Positions 53,396 to 63,465 of a stretch of 64,000 bases of DNA are shown here, piece by piece. Position numbers and translations under genes: made by a program. The stretch's first letter is position 1, and each line of letters starts with the position of its first letter. Below the pieces are notes generated by a model. That model was not told where the DNA came from and made no database searches. It worked only from the letters and a program-made list of their open reading frames with translations. The stretch is from Hetaerina americana (taxonomy: Eukaryota; Arthropoda; Insecta; Odonata; Calopterygidae): assembly GCA_022747635.1 (NCBI GenBank), contig JAKTNV010000007.1, positions 9,051,497 to 9,115,496 of the forward strand, written 5' to 3'.

Positions 53396-53527
53396 CTGTT
53401 CATTAGTTTAGCAAACCGTCACGGTAACATTAACGACTTAAATATCGCATAAAACCCTAAAATTGGAATATTCAGAATTCATTGATTTTCATAATTTGTA
53501 GGTATCTTATTGGATTTATGGATTACT

Positions 53528-53790
53528 TGGCCTTAGTGAAATGGGCCCTGGGCTACTAAATGGGTAGCCCGAGTTTGATTCCCGTAGACGCCTCTGGTGA
53601 CTCCACCACCTTCACCCCAGATGTTTGACATATTTCGGGTCAATGGTAAAGGTCTGGGAAGCCGCAGTCGGGTCCCAGGGTATAAGGAACTCCCCACTCA
53701 CCGCCTACCTCCTTTGAATGCCCTATTACAACGCGAACAAGCGGTATAGAGGTACTACAAGTGAGCTCAATTTTGCAACCTGCCAAAGCA
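53528..53790 (+). mobile_element. tRNA-derived SINE, family S6
   Basis: ttggccttagtgaaatgggccc is an A-box-like segment and gagtttgattcccg a B-box-like segment at tRNA spacing. A non-tRNA body follows (gggtcccagggtataaggaactccccactc). The 3' end is not clear. Confidence 0.55.
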
Positions 53791-54215
53791 AAGTTCGCGT
53801 TGAGTAAAAATGTTAGGTTTAATGGAATGAAACGAAAAACAGAGTTCATTGGCCTCAATCAAATTAGTTTGAGTCCTATAATCTTTATAATTAATAATAT
53901 AATCTTTACGAATTAGTTATCTCCATGGATTAGTAGTAATATGATTTTAAGTTTATATTTAGTTAAAAACAAGATATATGACAAATTTTCCCACTTGCTC
54001 TGGATGGAAAGTGTAAAATCAGAATTGCATCTCTGTTTTAGGGTATGCGTCCAGAGTGAATGACGGCCCCAGTGCGAAGGACACCCAAGGAGGACGCGGA
54101 GGAGGAGGATCTGCGTACATCTGTGCATAAATTTCATGCTGCAACTCGCCAGGGAGGGCATTTGGAAGGTGAGAAATGGTGCCCCCTAATTTTAGTATCA
54201 ATTATTTTATTGATT
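53791..54215. other. Unassigned
   Basis: Nothing recognised. Confidence 0.4.
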
Positions 54216-54219
54216 TGTG

Positions 54220-54280
54220 ACCTAACACCCCCTGCCACATGCCATCGCGGCGGATCAAGGGCCCAGAAGTAGATGCGAGC
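54220..54280 (+). mobile_element. LINE-B 3' end, degraded
   Basis: gacctaacaccccctgccacatgccatcgcggcgg preserves the left hairpin arm and loop of the family. The right arm is altered and the tail agtagatgcg is recognisable. Confidence 0.6.
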
Positions 54281-54289
54281 ACTCGGGAG

Positions 54290-54944
54290 GTGGTGAGGCG
54301 TGGGGCTTGGAGGGGGGGCGAGGGTACGTCGCCTTCGTAGCAGGGGGTTGTCGGCCAGATGTTGCGCATTGGGGTGATAAGGTCCACGGTGACGCCCTTG
54401 TGGTTTCTTTCTCGAACACCCCTGGCGATTCACGGCGGCTCCCCCCCCCTCTCCCCTGTGATCCTCTCGGAAAAGGAATGCAATGTCACGAGAGGGTCCG
54501 CGTGTTTCGCATTCGGTGAAGCTTCACCTTGTGCATCCGTCGAATGCTCCGGACCCTGCACAGATGAACCTAGTCGTGAATTGTAAAGAGATTCAGAGTA
54601 AGCTGCCCTTTGGGTGCAGAATCATCAAGAGGGAACTTAGGGCGTCTCTTAATTAACGTAATGCCTGAGGTCGAAGGACCACGAAGATTACACGTGCGAC
54701 TTAATGTTAGACGAATCCATAGTATAGTTTGCATTTTCCGGTGGCAACCTCAGGAAGTAATAACAGGCCTTCATTAAATTTCTTTGGCGAAACCACAGCG
54801 AGAATTTAAGGGAAACTAACTGATTACCGCAATGATTTTTTTCTCCTTGCGCAATCCGTGATAATGCATGACGCATGACAAATCGAACTTCTGGTGAATG
54901 AAAATAATCGCCAATTTCACTAATGGCTAACAACTCCGTATACT
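54290..54944. other. GC-rich block, then unassigned
   Basis: 54290-54590 is GC-rich with CpGs and short frames on both strands. 54600-54944 shows nothing recognisable. Confidence 0.4.
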
Positions 54945-54995
54945 TATCACGAGCCCTCGTGGTGGCTTGCTTGGGTAAGATGTAGATGTACTCAT
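54945..54995 (+). mobile_element. LINE-B 3' end remnant
   Basis: gagccctcgtggtggcttgcttgggtaagatgtagatgtact retains the right half of the terminal hairpin and the gtagatgta tail. Confidence 0.55.
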
Positions 54996-55009
54996 TCTTA
55001 GACAGTTGG

Positions 55010-55900
55010 AATTTCGTGTTTTAGGGGGATTGGATCCCCCCCCCCCCCGATAGCATCCTCCGTGCACCGGGCGGTCCCCTCCTGTCCAGTGGGTGTTTGG
55101 GTGGGTGGAGGGGCATGGGTTGAAGGTGGGGGAAGGGGGTTGGACGCGTAGTGACAGCTGCTTGCGTGGCCTTCCTCGATATCGGGGAAAGGGTTGAGTG
55201 AGTGAGTGAGTGATGGGGGAGGCACTCCCGGTCACGGTCTGCCATCTGCGGGCCTTCGGGGGAACCCTCCGCGGTGGCGTGGGTGGGCGGGCGTATAGGA
55301 ATGCCCAGATGGGAAACCAGTTCCTCCTCGCCACCATCTCTCCCACCTCCTCCCCACCAACCACCCACCCCCACCCACCCCCGCACTGCCGCATAGGGGG
55401 AGAGGAGATGCAAAAGGAAGAGAAAGAGAAATGCGATAAGTGAGTTAGTTCCCCGGAAGAGCGTGAGGCGAATACTACTTGTACGTTTATGCGGAGTCAA
55501 CTTTACGACCCGTCGTCCACACTCCACGTTCGCCCCGCCGAGAGAGACGTACTCCGCACTGAGCATCCCGAAACGGAAAATAATATTCCTTTCGTGGTGT
55601 GTGCGGAAGATTTTGATCGGGGTTTTTTTATTGTTATTTTATTCGCGCGGCGGTTTGTTTGATAATGCCGCACTTGCGGTGGGGGAGGCGGCGGCGGGCG
55701 ACCTTTCGTTCTCAATTGACGACGCCCCACCTCGTTTCTCTTAGCGCGAGGCTGTCCGCCGCCCCAGAGATGGGAACCCCGTCCGCCGGCCCCCTGTTCG
55801 CGCCCCCACGGCTACGGATCCGATCTAACCACGCCAACCGACCAACCAACGGTCGAGTCCAGCCCGAGTCTGGTCGAAACACGCTGACTTATCGGGAAAT
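55010..55900. other. GC- and CpG-rich island
   Basis: This block has a C13 run at 55037-55049, G-rich 55090-55140, a gagt tetranucleotide run at 55195-55211, C-rich 55340-55390, and CpG-rich 55500-55880. Long minus-strand frames (54927-55566) are low-complexity. It is a candidate for a promoter-type CpG island, with no gene visible beside it. Confidence 0.45.
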
Positions 55901-56829
55901 CTGACATATTGTTTGATATGTCGAGGATTATTGAGATTATTACAATTATTGAAATGAACGGCGCGATGCCTACCAATTATACTATACATAATAATGTATT
56001 AAAAGCGGCTTGGACATGGAAGACAGAATCCTGTCATCTCTTCCTCACCTCCCTATGCATGTGGTTGTGAAATCAAAATAGATGGACCGCAGCAGTGATG
56101 ATGCCAAATGTCCATCATTCCCACAATGCCAGTGTTAGATTAAGGACAGGGTCTGGCGGTACGGATCTCACGGGTTTGGGCACATTGCTCTGAAGCTCAT
56201 CTATCAGTCAGTGGAATCAAAATGATGCGGAAATAAGTTTTGAAGTATGCAAGTTGATTGTAAAGATCGTTTCTTGGAAATAACACCAGTCAAATTCTGT
56301 TCACGTTGTCTCAACTTTCGCGAAAATATTTGTAAGATCCCAGCAACAAATCTCAATATCCGTTGATTTCTTAGAACAATAATAAGCTAATCTGATTCTT
56401 AAGTTTAGCCAGGGAACGTGGCCTGTTTAGATCCTATGTTTCAGATATTCCTAGAGGAAACAATCTTGACATAATTAATAAAGTTCTATCTCAACGGAAA
56501 GCCTTATTTTTTTGGAGCCTAAATGCATGTATATATTTTGCATTTTGAAAAGGAATTTGCCTCCTGTCACGTGATTAGGGGATCTTATCCCAAGACCACC
56601 CCCTACCAAGCACTCTCTCTCTCTGCAGTCCACGGGGTAATTGCAATTGTTGTAGATTAAACTTACTCCTCGCACGTTTGCACATACAAGAAAATAAGTT
56701 GTGTAAAGCTGTTCTTGGCAATTGCAAAAGAACTGATTGTCTCTCTATTTTAGCTACCAATTTGTATTTTTTTTCATTTCGAATAATATCATTTCTTTGC
56801 TCTGGCCATCCGGAAAAAGGATATCGAGT
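55901..56829. other. Unassigned
   Basis: AT-rich, nothing recognised. Confidence 0.4.
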
Positions 56830-57320
56830 CTATCCTCGCGGGCGTTGACGTATTCCCCCCCCCCACACCCCCGGATCCCCCCCCGACCCCGACCGCCTGT
56901 AATGGATCTCACAGGCAAGGACGCGGTGGGGGGAGGGTGAGGAGACGATGCCCGGAGATCATCCGAACGGGGAACCCTTACGGAGAGTCGATATAAAATT
57001 CTCGCCATTCACGAGAGAGCCCTCGCCTCTCCCTGCCCTCCCCACCCCCCGACCCCTCGAGGCCCCTTTTACCTTTTCCGACGTGATGTCACTCCTTGCC
57101 GCTCGGATTGGGCCAATCAGGAAGCGCTGAAATAATAGGCCTTGTACGCGAAGAGAGGAACGTCATTTCTTGGGCCGTTAGGCACGAGGGATTTTTTTCC
57201 CCTTTCTTCCCCTTGTTATCTTCCCGAGGGATGGGAGGGATGTGGGGTGGGGTGGGGGTGTGTGTGTGGAGAGGCAGGGGATGGAATATGCCTCCCACCC
57301 CTGCCCCGTCTCCCTGTATG
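56830..57320. other. GC-rich island
   Basis: C-rich from 56850 to 57060 and G-rich from 57230 to 57280, with scattered CpGs. Opposing frames are composition artefacts. Confidence 0.4.
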
Positions 57321-58060
57321 CCGCGTGCTCGTGGGTTCACAAGCATTTTGCTCAGTTATCAGAATGCTGCCGATGGTAATTAAATGGAATCATCGTCGCA
57401 TTAACTTCAAGGTTTCAAACTGTCGATGCGAATGCATGGCAAAGAGGAATTCATCGGCGACAACAAGTACGAACGTGTTGGATGTGAAGGATTGCATTAG
57501 TTATGGATTTGTGCGAAGCAGAGTTGAGCACAAGTGCGTGAAGCCGAAGGGAGAGGGGGGGGGGAAGTCACGATTCGCCGTCACGGCGTATCTTGGAAGT
57601 GGCTCGTGTTTTCCTTTTTAAGTAAACTTGTCCAGCCGTCGAGCCATGAGTGAGGGCGAGGCCTTGAGTGAATCAACAAAGAGGACTAAAGTAATGGTTT
57701 AATTAGTAGAAGACCACTCATTGGTCAACTTAACCGGAGGAACTTAATGGAATCAGGCGTAACTTCGTGCAAATCGAGGATGTTCATAATTAAATTTACA
57801 GCTCTTTAGCTTCCACAATTTTATTATTTGTACGTATGTTTGTGCCTGATTGAAATACTGGTAACTACAAGAATGTTTTATTTTAATCACACGCATTAAT
57901 GGAAGATATCATTGGTCATCTTAATTCAATACTCCATGAACTTGATACATACCTATGACATTTTTTGAACGATGTAGGATTTTGGACTTTAGATGTTATT
58001 TATTTTTGCTAATGTAGAACGTGACGCTGATGCTGTTTTCCCGCCCTTTATGCCCAACTC
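57321..58060. other. Unassigned
   Basis: No feature recognised apart from a G-rich run near 57550. Confidence 0.4.
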
Positions 58061-58064
58061 CAAA

Positions 58065-58326
58065 CCAAACCATAAACACAGTAATCAACCCGAAGGTCGG
58101 TTTGGTAGGTAATGGTAGAGTTTCCCAGTACTAAGCCCGACGGCGTGATAAATTCTCACATCAGGGCATGGGGGGCCAGTTCCTTTCTCTGTGCCGGTTA
58201 TGGCTTCCCAGGAAGACCTGGTACCCAAAAAATCACATAGCTTGGGTGGAGCTGCAGGTGCCCAGAGTGCCTTGCCCGGGAATCGAACCTGGGCCCCTCC
58301 GGTCAGCAGTCCAACGCTATACCCCT

Positions 58327-58330
<4 letters not shown>
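58065..58330 (-). mobile_element. tRNA-derived SINE, family S1, near full length
   Basis: This is the best copy of S1. On the minus strand the head has tatagcgttggactgctgacc and an exact B-box match (ggttcgattcc). The body runs through gcacctgcagctccacccaag, accaggtcttcctgggaag and gtcgggcttagtactggg to a ggttgattactgtgtttatggtttggtttgg end. The head borders a (TA)n tract directly at 58331. Confidence 0.85.

Positions 58331-58374
<44 letters not shown>
58331..58374. repeat. (TA)n bordering SINE S1 head
   Basis: A 44-bp TA tract adjoining the 5' end of the minus-strand SINE. Confidence 0.97.
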
Positions 58375-58379
<5 letters not shown>

Positions 58380-58414
58380 TCAAACACGAAATCCCGCCAA
58401 ACGGCGAATAAATA

Positions 58415-58418
<4 letters not shown>

Positions 58419-58484
<66 letters not shown>

Positions 58485-58512
58485 CATTCATATATACATA
58501 TATATATATATA
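58419..58512. repeat. (TA)n microsatellite, interrupted
   Basis: TA from 58419 to 58481, then ttcacattca, then TA again to 58512. It is separated by a 44-bp unique spacer from the 58331 tract. Confidence 0.95.
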
Positions 58513-59035
58513 GATGAAGGAGCGAGATGACGTTAGCCAACAAATATATATAAAATAACTCATAAAAAAGGACACCTGCACGTATTCTGAAATTTTCGGT
58601 GGCCAGGCGATCAAAAATCCTCTGCGGGAAGGAGGAATTAAAATATTTGGGTGTCCCAGGAAGGGAGTGGATTCCATCTGTTGAGAGTGGGTGGGGATGT
58701 GCATGAGCGATGAAAGAGAAAGGGTATGAGGAATGGGAACACGGTTTCGAGACCCGGAAAAATCGCGGGTAGACAGCAATAGTGTTTTGCAGAGGAAATG
58801 GTTTAATCATAATGAGACTTTAATTTAAGTTTATAACTTCAAAGTAGGCTGTGGTATGGATAAAGAATTCCTGGGTATCAAGAGAGATAATAGTTAGACT
58901 ATAGTAGGGTTAAGAATAGATTTAGTAGTACCGTAATCAATTCGCGCAAATTACCGGAATTATGATTCGTATTCAGATTAAAATTTAGTGCAGAAGACGT
59001 GTAATGTCATTGAAAATGACATTACACTTCTTCAA
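58513..59035. other. Unassigned, ends with a palindrome
   Basis: Nothing coding is recognised. 58993-59011 and 59015-59033 form a 19-bp inverted repeat (GAAGACGTGTAATGTCATT) with one mismatch and a 3-nt loop (gaa). Confidence 0.6.
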
Positions 59036-59350
59036 GAGGGCAAAGCAACGAATACGAATGATAAAGTGAAATGTGAAATAATTAACTGGGAAGACTTGGA
59101 AGAAGAACAAGGAAGCAGCAGAGCTATATCTATAAGCAATGACGGAGAGACGGGTCTATGTGAATAAATGTATAAACGTATCGAAATATGGGATATGGAA
59201 AGCCGTTTAAACGAAACTATAGGAATAGTAAATGGGAAAAGGAAAAGTAAACTACATATTACAGACGAGGTTATTAGAAAGATTGATAAGAGAAGGAAAT
59301 GGATGAATATGAAAATAGAATCAGGAAGAATTAAGTACAAGGGGAAGGGG
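59036..59350 (+). pseudogene. RTE-like LINE linker fragment
   Basis: The plus strand reads VKCEIINWEDLEEEQGSS...SISNDGE, then MESRLNETIGIVNGKRKSKLHITDEVIRKIDKRRKWMN. It resembles the segment between endonuclease and RT in RTE-like LINEs ('witeevi.ki.kRRk...'). It probably comes from the same group as LINE-E. It is short and isolated. Confidence 0.5.
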
Positions 59351-59670
59351 AAAGGTGTTGGGAAGAGTTATAAGACAGGGATGTCCAATATCACCTGTTC
59401 TCTGAACTTAGGCGTGTGTTGAGGAAATGAGGAACTGGAAGGATCGTTGATTGGTGTGCAGTGCCTTAGTCCCTGCATCCATCTCTCCAAAAAAATGCTC
59501 CTTCTGAATGCTTCACTTTCCAAGGGGCTCATACAATAACATGAGGTTAGTTCCACCATCACCTGTCGGAAGAAATCTTATGGATGATCGCTAAGATGGG
59601 TGTTTTTAAATGTGCATATTCTTAACAAGCCGGTCATTGTTTGTTCGATCAGCTCGGAGCTTCTCCATTA
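59351..59670. other. Unassigned
   Basis: No feature recognised immediately left of Mar-F. Confidence 0.4.
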
Positions 59671-59674
59671 TGTA

Positions 59675-60995
59675 CTACCTCGATCAAAAATTTCCCGGAA
59701 TTTATTCAGAAAATTAAAAATACAAGTTTATTCATCTAAATCTATATTGTCCCCTTCAAAGTAATCCCCATCGACTGCAACACACTTATGCCAGCGCTTG
59801 ATCCAATCCTCGAAACATTTTTTATATTCGGTTTTCGGTATGTCCATCAGTGCTTCCTGCGATTTTTCCATTACTTCCTCTCGGCTGCTAAAACGCGTTC
59901 CCCGTAATGGTTTTTTAACTCGATTGAACAGAAAGAAGTCACAGGGAGCCAAATCAGGTGAATTCGGTGGCTGTTGGATGGTATTTGTTGCATTTTTCGT
60001 CAAAAAATTACGAATAATGATAGCACTGTGCGACGGTGCGTTATCATGGTGCAAAATCCACGAGTTTTCTGCCCACATTTCTGGTCTCTTTCGGCGAATT
60101 GCTTCACGCAAACGTCTCATAACGCCCAAATAATACTCTTTGTTTACTGTCTGGCCTTCTGGCAAAAATTCATGATGCACTACACCGTTGTAATCCATGA
60201 AAACCGTCAGCATTGCCTTCTTTTTTGACTGAAAACGACGTGGTTTTTTTGGTCTCGGCTCATTTGGTGAACGCCATTCACTTGCCTGATGTCTGGATTG
60301 CGTGTCGTACTCATAAACCCACGTCTCGTCTCCAGTAATGATCCTTTTGATGAATGTGGGATCGGATTCAGCCTCGCAAATCATGTCTTTTGCGACGTCA
60401 ACACGGTCTCTTTTTTGCATGAAATTGAGGTCTTTTGGCATGCTACACGACGGAAACCCAAATCATTAACCACAATGTCTTGGGCGGATCCATAGGCAAT
60501 GTTCAAGTCCTCCGCTATTTCTCTGATGGTTAATTTGCGGTTATTGACCAACATTTCTTTTACTTTATCAATTTTTTCACCGACTTTCGATGTCGATGGT
60601 CTGCCACTGCGTTCATCATCTTCGATTGACTCACGACCACTTCTGAACCGCTCGTGCTACTGGTAAACGACCGTTTTTTTAGAGAATCGTTGCCGAAACA
60701 CTTTTCCAACATTTCCAACGTCCGTGCGCCACTAAATCCGTTTTTTACGCAAAATTTAATACAAGTTCGTTGTTGCAAATTTAAATCCATTTCTGAAATT
60801 GTAAAAAGTCGCCAACACACACAGAGATAGATGTACTCTTGGCTACGTAACTTTTGCAAATGTCAAGTTATGACACTAAGATTTAAAGGGAATATCAACA
60901 ACAGATGTACCAATTTAACAAAAAAAACAGAACTCAAATCGGAACGATGGGAGCGCCACACGGTGTTTATTCCGGGAACTTTTTGATCAAGGTAG
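59675..60995 (-). mobile_element. Mar-F, full-length mariner
   Basis: TA at 59673 and 60996 flanks terminal inverted repeats ctacctcgatcaaaaatttcccgg (left) and, in complement, ctaccttgatcaaaaagttcccgg (right). At 1321 bp it has the length of an intact mariner and is the only copy in the window with all three catalytic aspartates. Confidence 0.93.
59728..60790 (-). pseudogene. Mariner transposase (Mar-F), DD34D, broken
   Basis: The start is MDLNLQQRTCIKFCVKNG at 60790. The HTH follows (ARTLEMLEKCFGND), then a frameshift in an A/T run near 60672, an in-frame TAG in the next segment, SGRESIEDDERSGRPSTS, a second HTH (NNRKLTIREIAEDLNIAYGSAQ), and a second frameshift near 60440. The last 237 residues are open: MPKDLNFMQKRDRV, ITGDETWVYEYD (first Asp), HHDNAPSH (second), SPDLAPCDFFLF (third, 34 residues later), ending KRWHKCVAVDGDYFEGD. 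Three lesions in about 345 codons make it inactive. Confidence 0.92.
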
Positions 60996-60999
60996 TATA

Positions 61000-61865
61000 T
61001 CATCACCAGCTTTTAGCGTCAATCACCGTTTTTATTTTTAATTCCACCACTCAGGGAACGTAGCTGCCGACCCGCGGCATTTTTCGACGGGTGGGTAAGA
61101 GGGTTCTTCGGCGCCGTCGGGCCCTCGGGCGCCACCCCCCCCTTCCCGGCACCTCTGGTCCCTTCGCCACTCGTCGACCAGCCGAAAGAGGACAAAGTAC
61201 GGACGTGTACCCACGAGGGCACCGAGGCGCGACCGGTTGGTGCAGAGCCCGAATCCCGGAGGCAAAGTCTCTGGGCGCGAATGGCGGATATAATGAGGGA
61301 AAAACTTCTCTGGACCTTTTAGGACGAATGGAAATCGATGAGAGGGGCCTATCTATATACGAACGGGGGGTAGGGAGAGGCAGGTCACGGAAGCGAACCG
61401 TTTGGGACGAAAGAAGACTTGAGACGAATGGAGTAATTAAGGTGCAATATAAGCAAGTAATTTAATCGCCGAAAAAAATTTTGGGTCGACTGAGTGAATC
61501 GAAAAAAGAATTTGACTTACACCATGGTAACGTCTGGAGGAGCACTTGCCTTGAGAGTACGAGACACTTGTTCCACTACGTACTTAATTTCGTGCAATTA
61601 GGCATGAATGGGGGAAGGTGGTCGAAACGCCGGGAGGGGAATGGGCACGCCCCCTTCCCTTCATTATAGGCGGGAGGGGCAGCAGCCGCCTCCGCATTCC
61701 CCCACTCACCTCCCTCCTCATTGGGGGGCGGGGGGGGAGGAGGAGGACGAAATCCCGCGGATGAAATCAAACAGACCCATACCTGGCGTAATTGGGCGCG
61801 CGGGCTCCTTCCGCGCACCCAGCCCCGCCGGTGGGTGCGTGCGAGCAAGAATCAGTGTCGATAAC
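61000..61865. other. GC- and CpG-rich island
   Basis: 61040-61260 and 61600-61860 are GC-rich with many CpGs, separated by ordinary sequence. Frames run on both strands with Gly/Pro/Arg-rich products. No domain is recognised. Confidence 0.45.
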
Positions 61866-62376
61866 GCGGAAAGAGATCTATATCAAAAGACGGTGGAAAA
61901 ATGAATTTAATTATTGGCAAAGAGAGAAGATGAAGGTAGTGTTCTCTCATCTGCAAAAAACCGCGCGTTGCCCACCTGCACGCCTGTACTCATCTACGTG
62001 AACCGAAGCGACAAATCATTTTGTCGTTGATATTATTCAATAGATATTCTACTGATTTAAACAGAGGAGAGCTTAAATAAAAGTATTAATGAAGTTTGGC
62101 TGGAAGATTCTCGTGGAGTAAATATTGTGGAGGCTGCGTACCGGCGTTTCTCACCTCGTCTCCGTCGCTTTTCTGCCGACAACCATTTCGCCAACGTTAC
62201 CGCTGAAGATATTTGCGGTTGAAGTGCTGCACACGCTGCCAGCTACACTGCTGGGGAAGCTGTTGTCAGCAGAAAAGCAACACACTTAGTGAAACCCGGA
62301 TTCACGCAGCCTTTACGAATAGTTAATCATTTGATATAGAGAATTATTTTCTGTAGACTGACAATTACTATGATTA
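61866..62376. other. Unassigned
   Basis: No feature recognised. Confidence 0.4.
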
Positions 62377-62380
62377 CTAT

Positions 62381-62653
62381 GTAACCTACCGGCTCAGGTA
62401 GGTTTTGAATGGACACAGCTACCAAATAAATATTTTGTTTCTCCTAGGAAAACATAACAGGAAAAATGGATGAAAAAAATATTGATCGGCAGTGGGATTT
62501 TGAAGACTGTAATGGAGGGGAGAACGTCAGGCAAACGGGTAAAGGGTAGGAATAGGATAAGGATGTTGGACGGGACGAAGGGAGGAAGTCAACAGAGATG
62601 AAGATGGACTTGTTGTAGAGTAGGATATTGGGTTGTGTTTTGTTAGGTGACTG
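62381..62653 (-). mobile_element. LINE-C with inverted 5' segment
   Basis: 62381-62459 is the LINE-C 3' end on the minus strand (ttggtagctgtgtccattcaaaacctacctgagccggtaggttac). 62460-62653 is the upstream part in plus orientation (GKMDEKNIDRQWDFEDCNGGENVR, equivalent to KWMK..LTGSGMLKTVIEGRM, then agagtaggatattgggttgtgttttgttagg). The inner ends meet at about the same consensus point. actatgt lies at both outer edges (62376-62382, 62654-62660). Confidence 0.75.
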
Positions 62654-62659
62654 ACTATG

Positions 62660-63035
62660 TTATACAATGTTTCCTTAAGATGTACAAGTTTTTTACATCA
62701 CCTTAAAAGTAAAAAAAACAGGAGGTTATTGAGATTGGTGTGGTTATTTACGGGGAAAGTTAATCCCTCGCCAGTATTTGGAATTAATCCTATAATTCCT
62801 TCTAAACCTATTCGGAAAATACCCGCCTCCTTGTGTAAATGTGAACGTGCTAATATTTTAAATGTCCGTCTGGTCATTGGCGAGGATAGATTAACTTTCT
62901 CTGTGATTCACTACACCAATCACAATACTCCCCTCTTTTTTGCTTTTGAAGTAAAGTAAAAAACGCTTTACGAATTGATGAAATATTATCTAATATAGTC
63001 AGTCTAAAAAGAGGCCATTAGAAGCTCAATTTGTC
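62660..63035. other. Unassigned
   Basis: A 100-residue plus frame at 62657-62959 is not recognised and starts inside the LINE-C border. No other feature. Confidence 0.35.
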
Positions 63036-63039
63036 CTTT

Positions 63040-63320
63040 CCATTATTTTTTGTATTGCCCCGAAACTTGGACTTTGAGGCAAGGGAAAAGTTATAGATAG
63101 CTCAAAGTTTATTGATGCGTAGATTTGGAAAAGATTTAAAAAATCAAACGGGTGGAAAGAAAAACGAACGCAATTCTATGAGTTGGTGGTGGATGAGAGG
63201 TGTAGAGAGAAGTTGAACGAAGGTCGGAGAAGTGAATGCAAGAATTATATTGGATGGCAGCAGAAAGTTAAAGACTGCGATTATATGTATAAACAGGTGA
63301 GAATTATGAGAAAGCGAGGT
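63040..63320 (+). pseudogene. LINE-C-like fragment, decayed
   Basis: The plus strand reads FVLPRNLDFEARE / CPETWTLRQG and, further on, remnants of the WRRF-K-KW..KTNAI block (gggtggaaagaaaaacgaacgc) and an ILDGSRKLKTAI segment. It aligns with the LINE-C C-terminus from YGAETWSLKQ onward, with many lesions. Confidence 0.55.
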
Positions 63321-63465
63321 AATGATCGTCCTTATGTGTTATAGATCAGAGGATTTGTTTGGAGCAGTTGATATCCTTTTCCCTAATCGTCTCTTCTTTT
63401 CCTCATAATCCCTCGTAATCAGGTCGTTCTTCACTTATTCGAATTTTTCCCCTGATATACCCGTG

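Noticed and set aside
54927..55566. 155- and 181-residue frames on the minus strand
   Set aside because: They lie in a poly-C/poly-G island and overlap each other in different frames; a low-complexity product.
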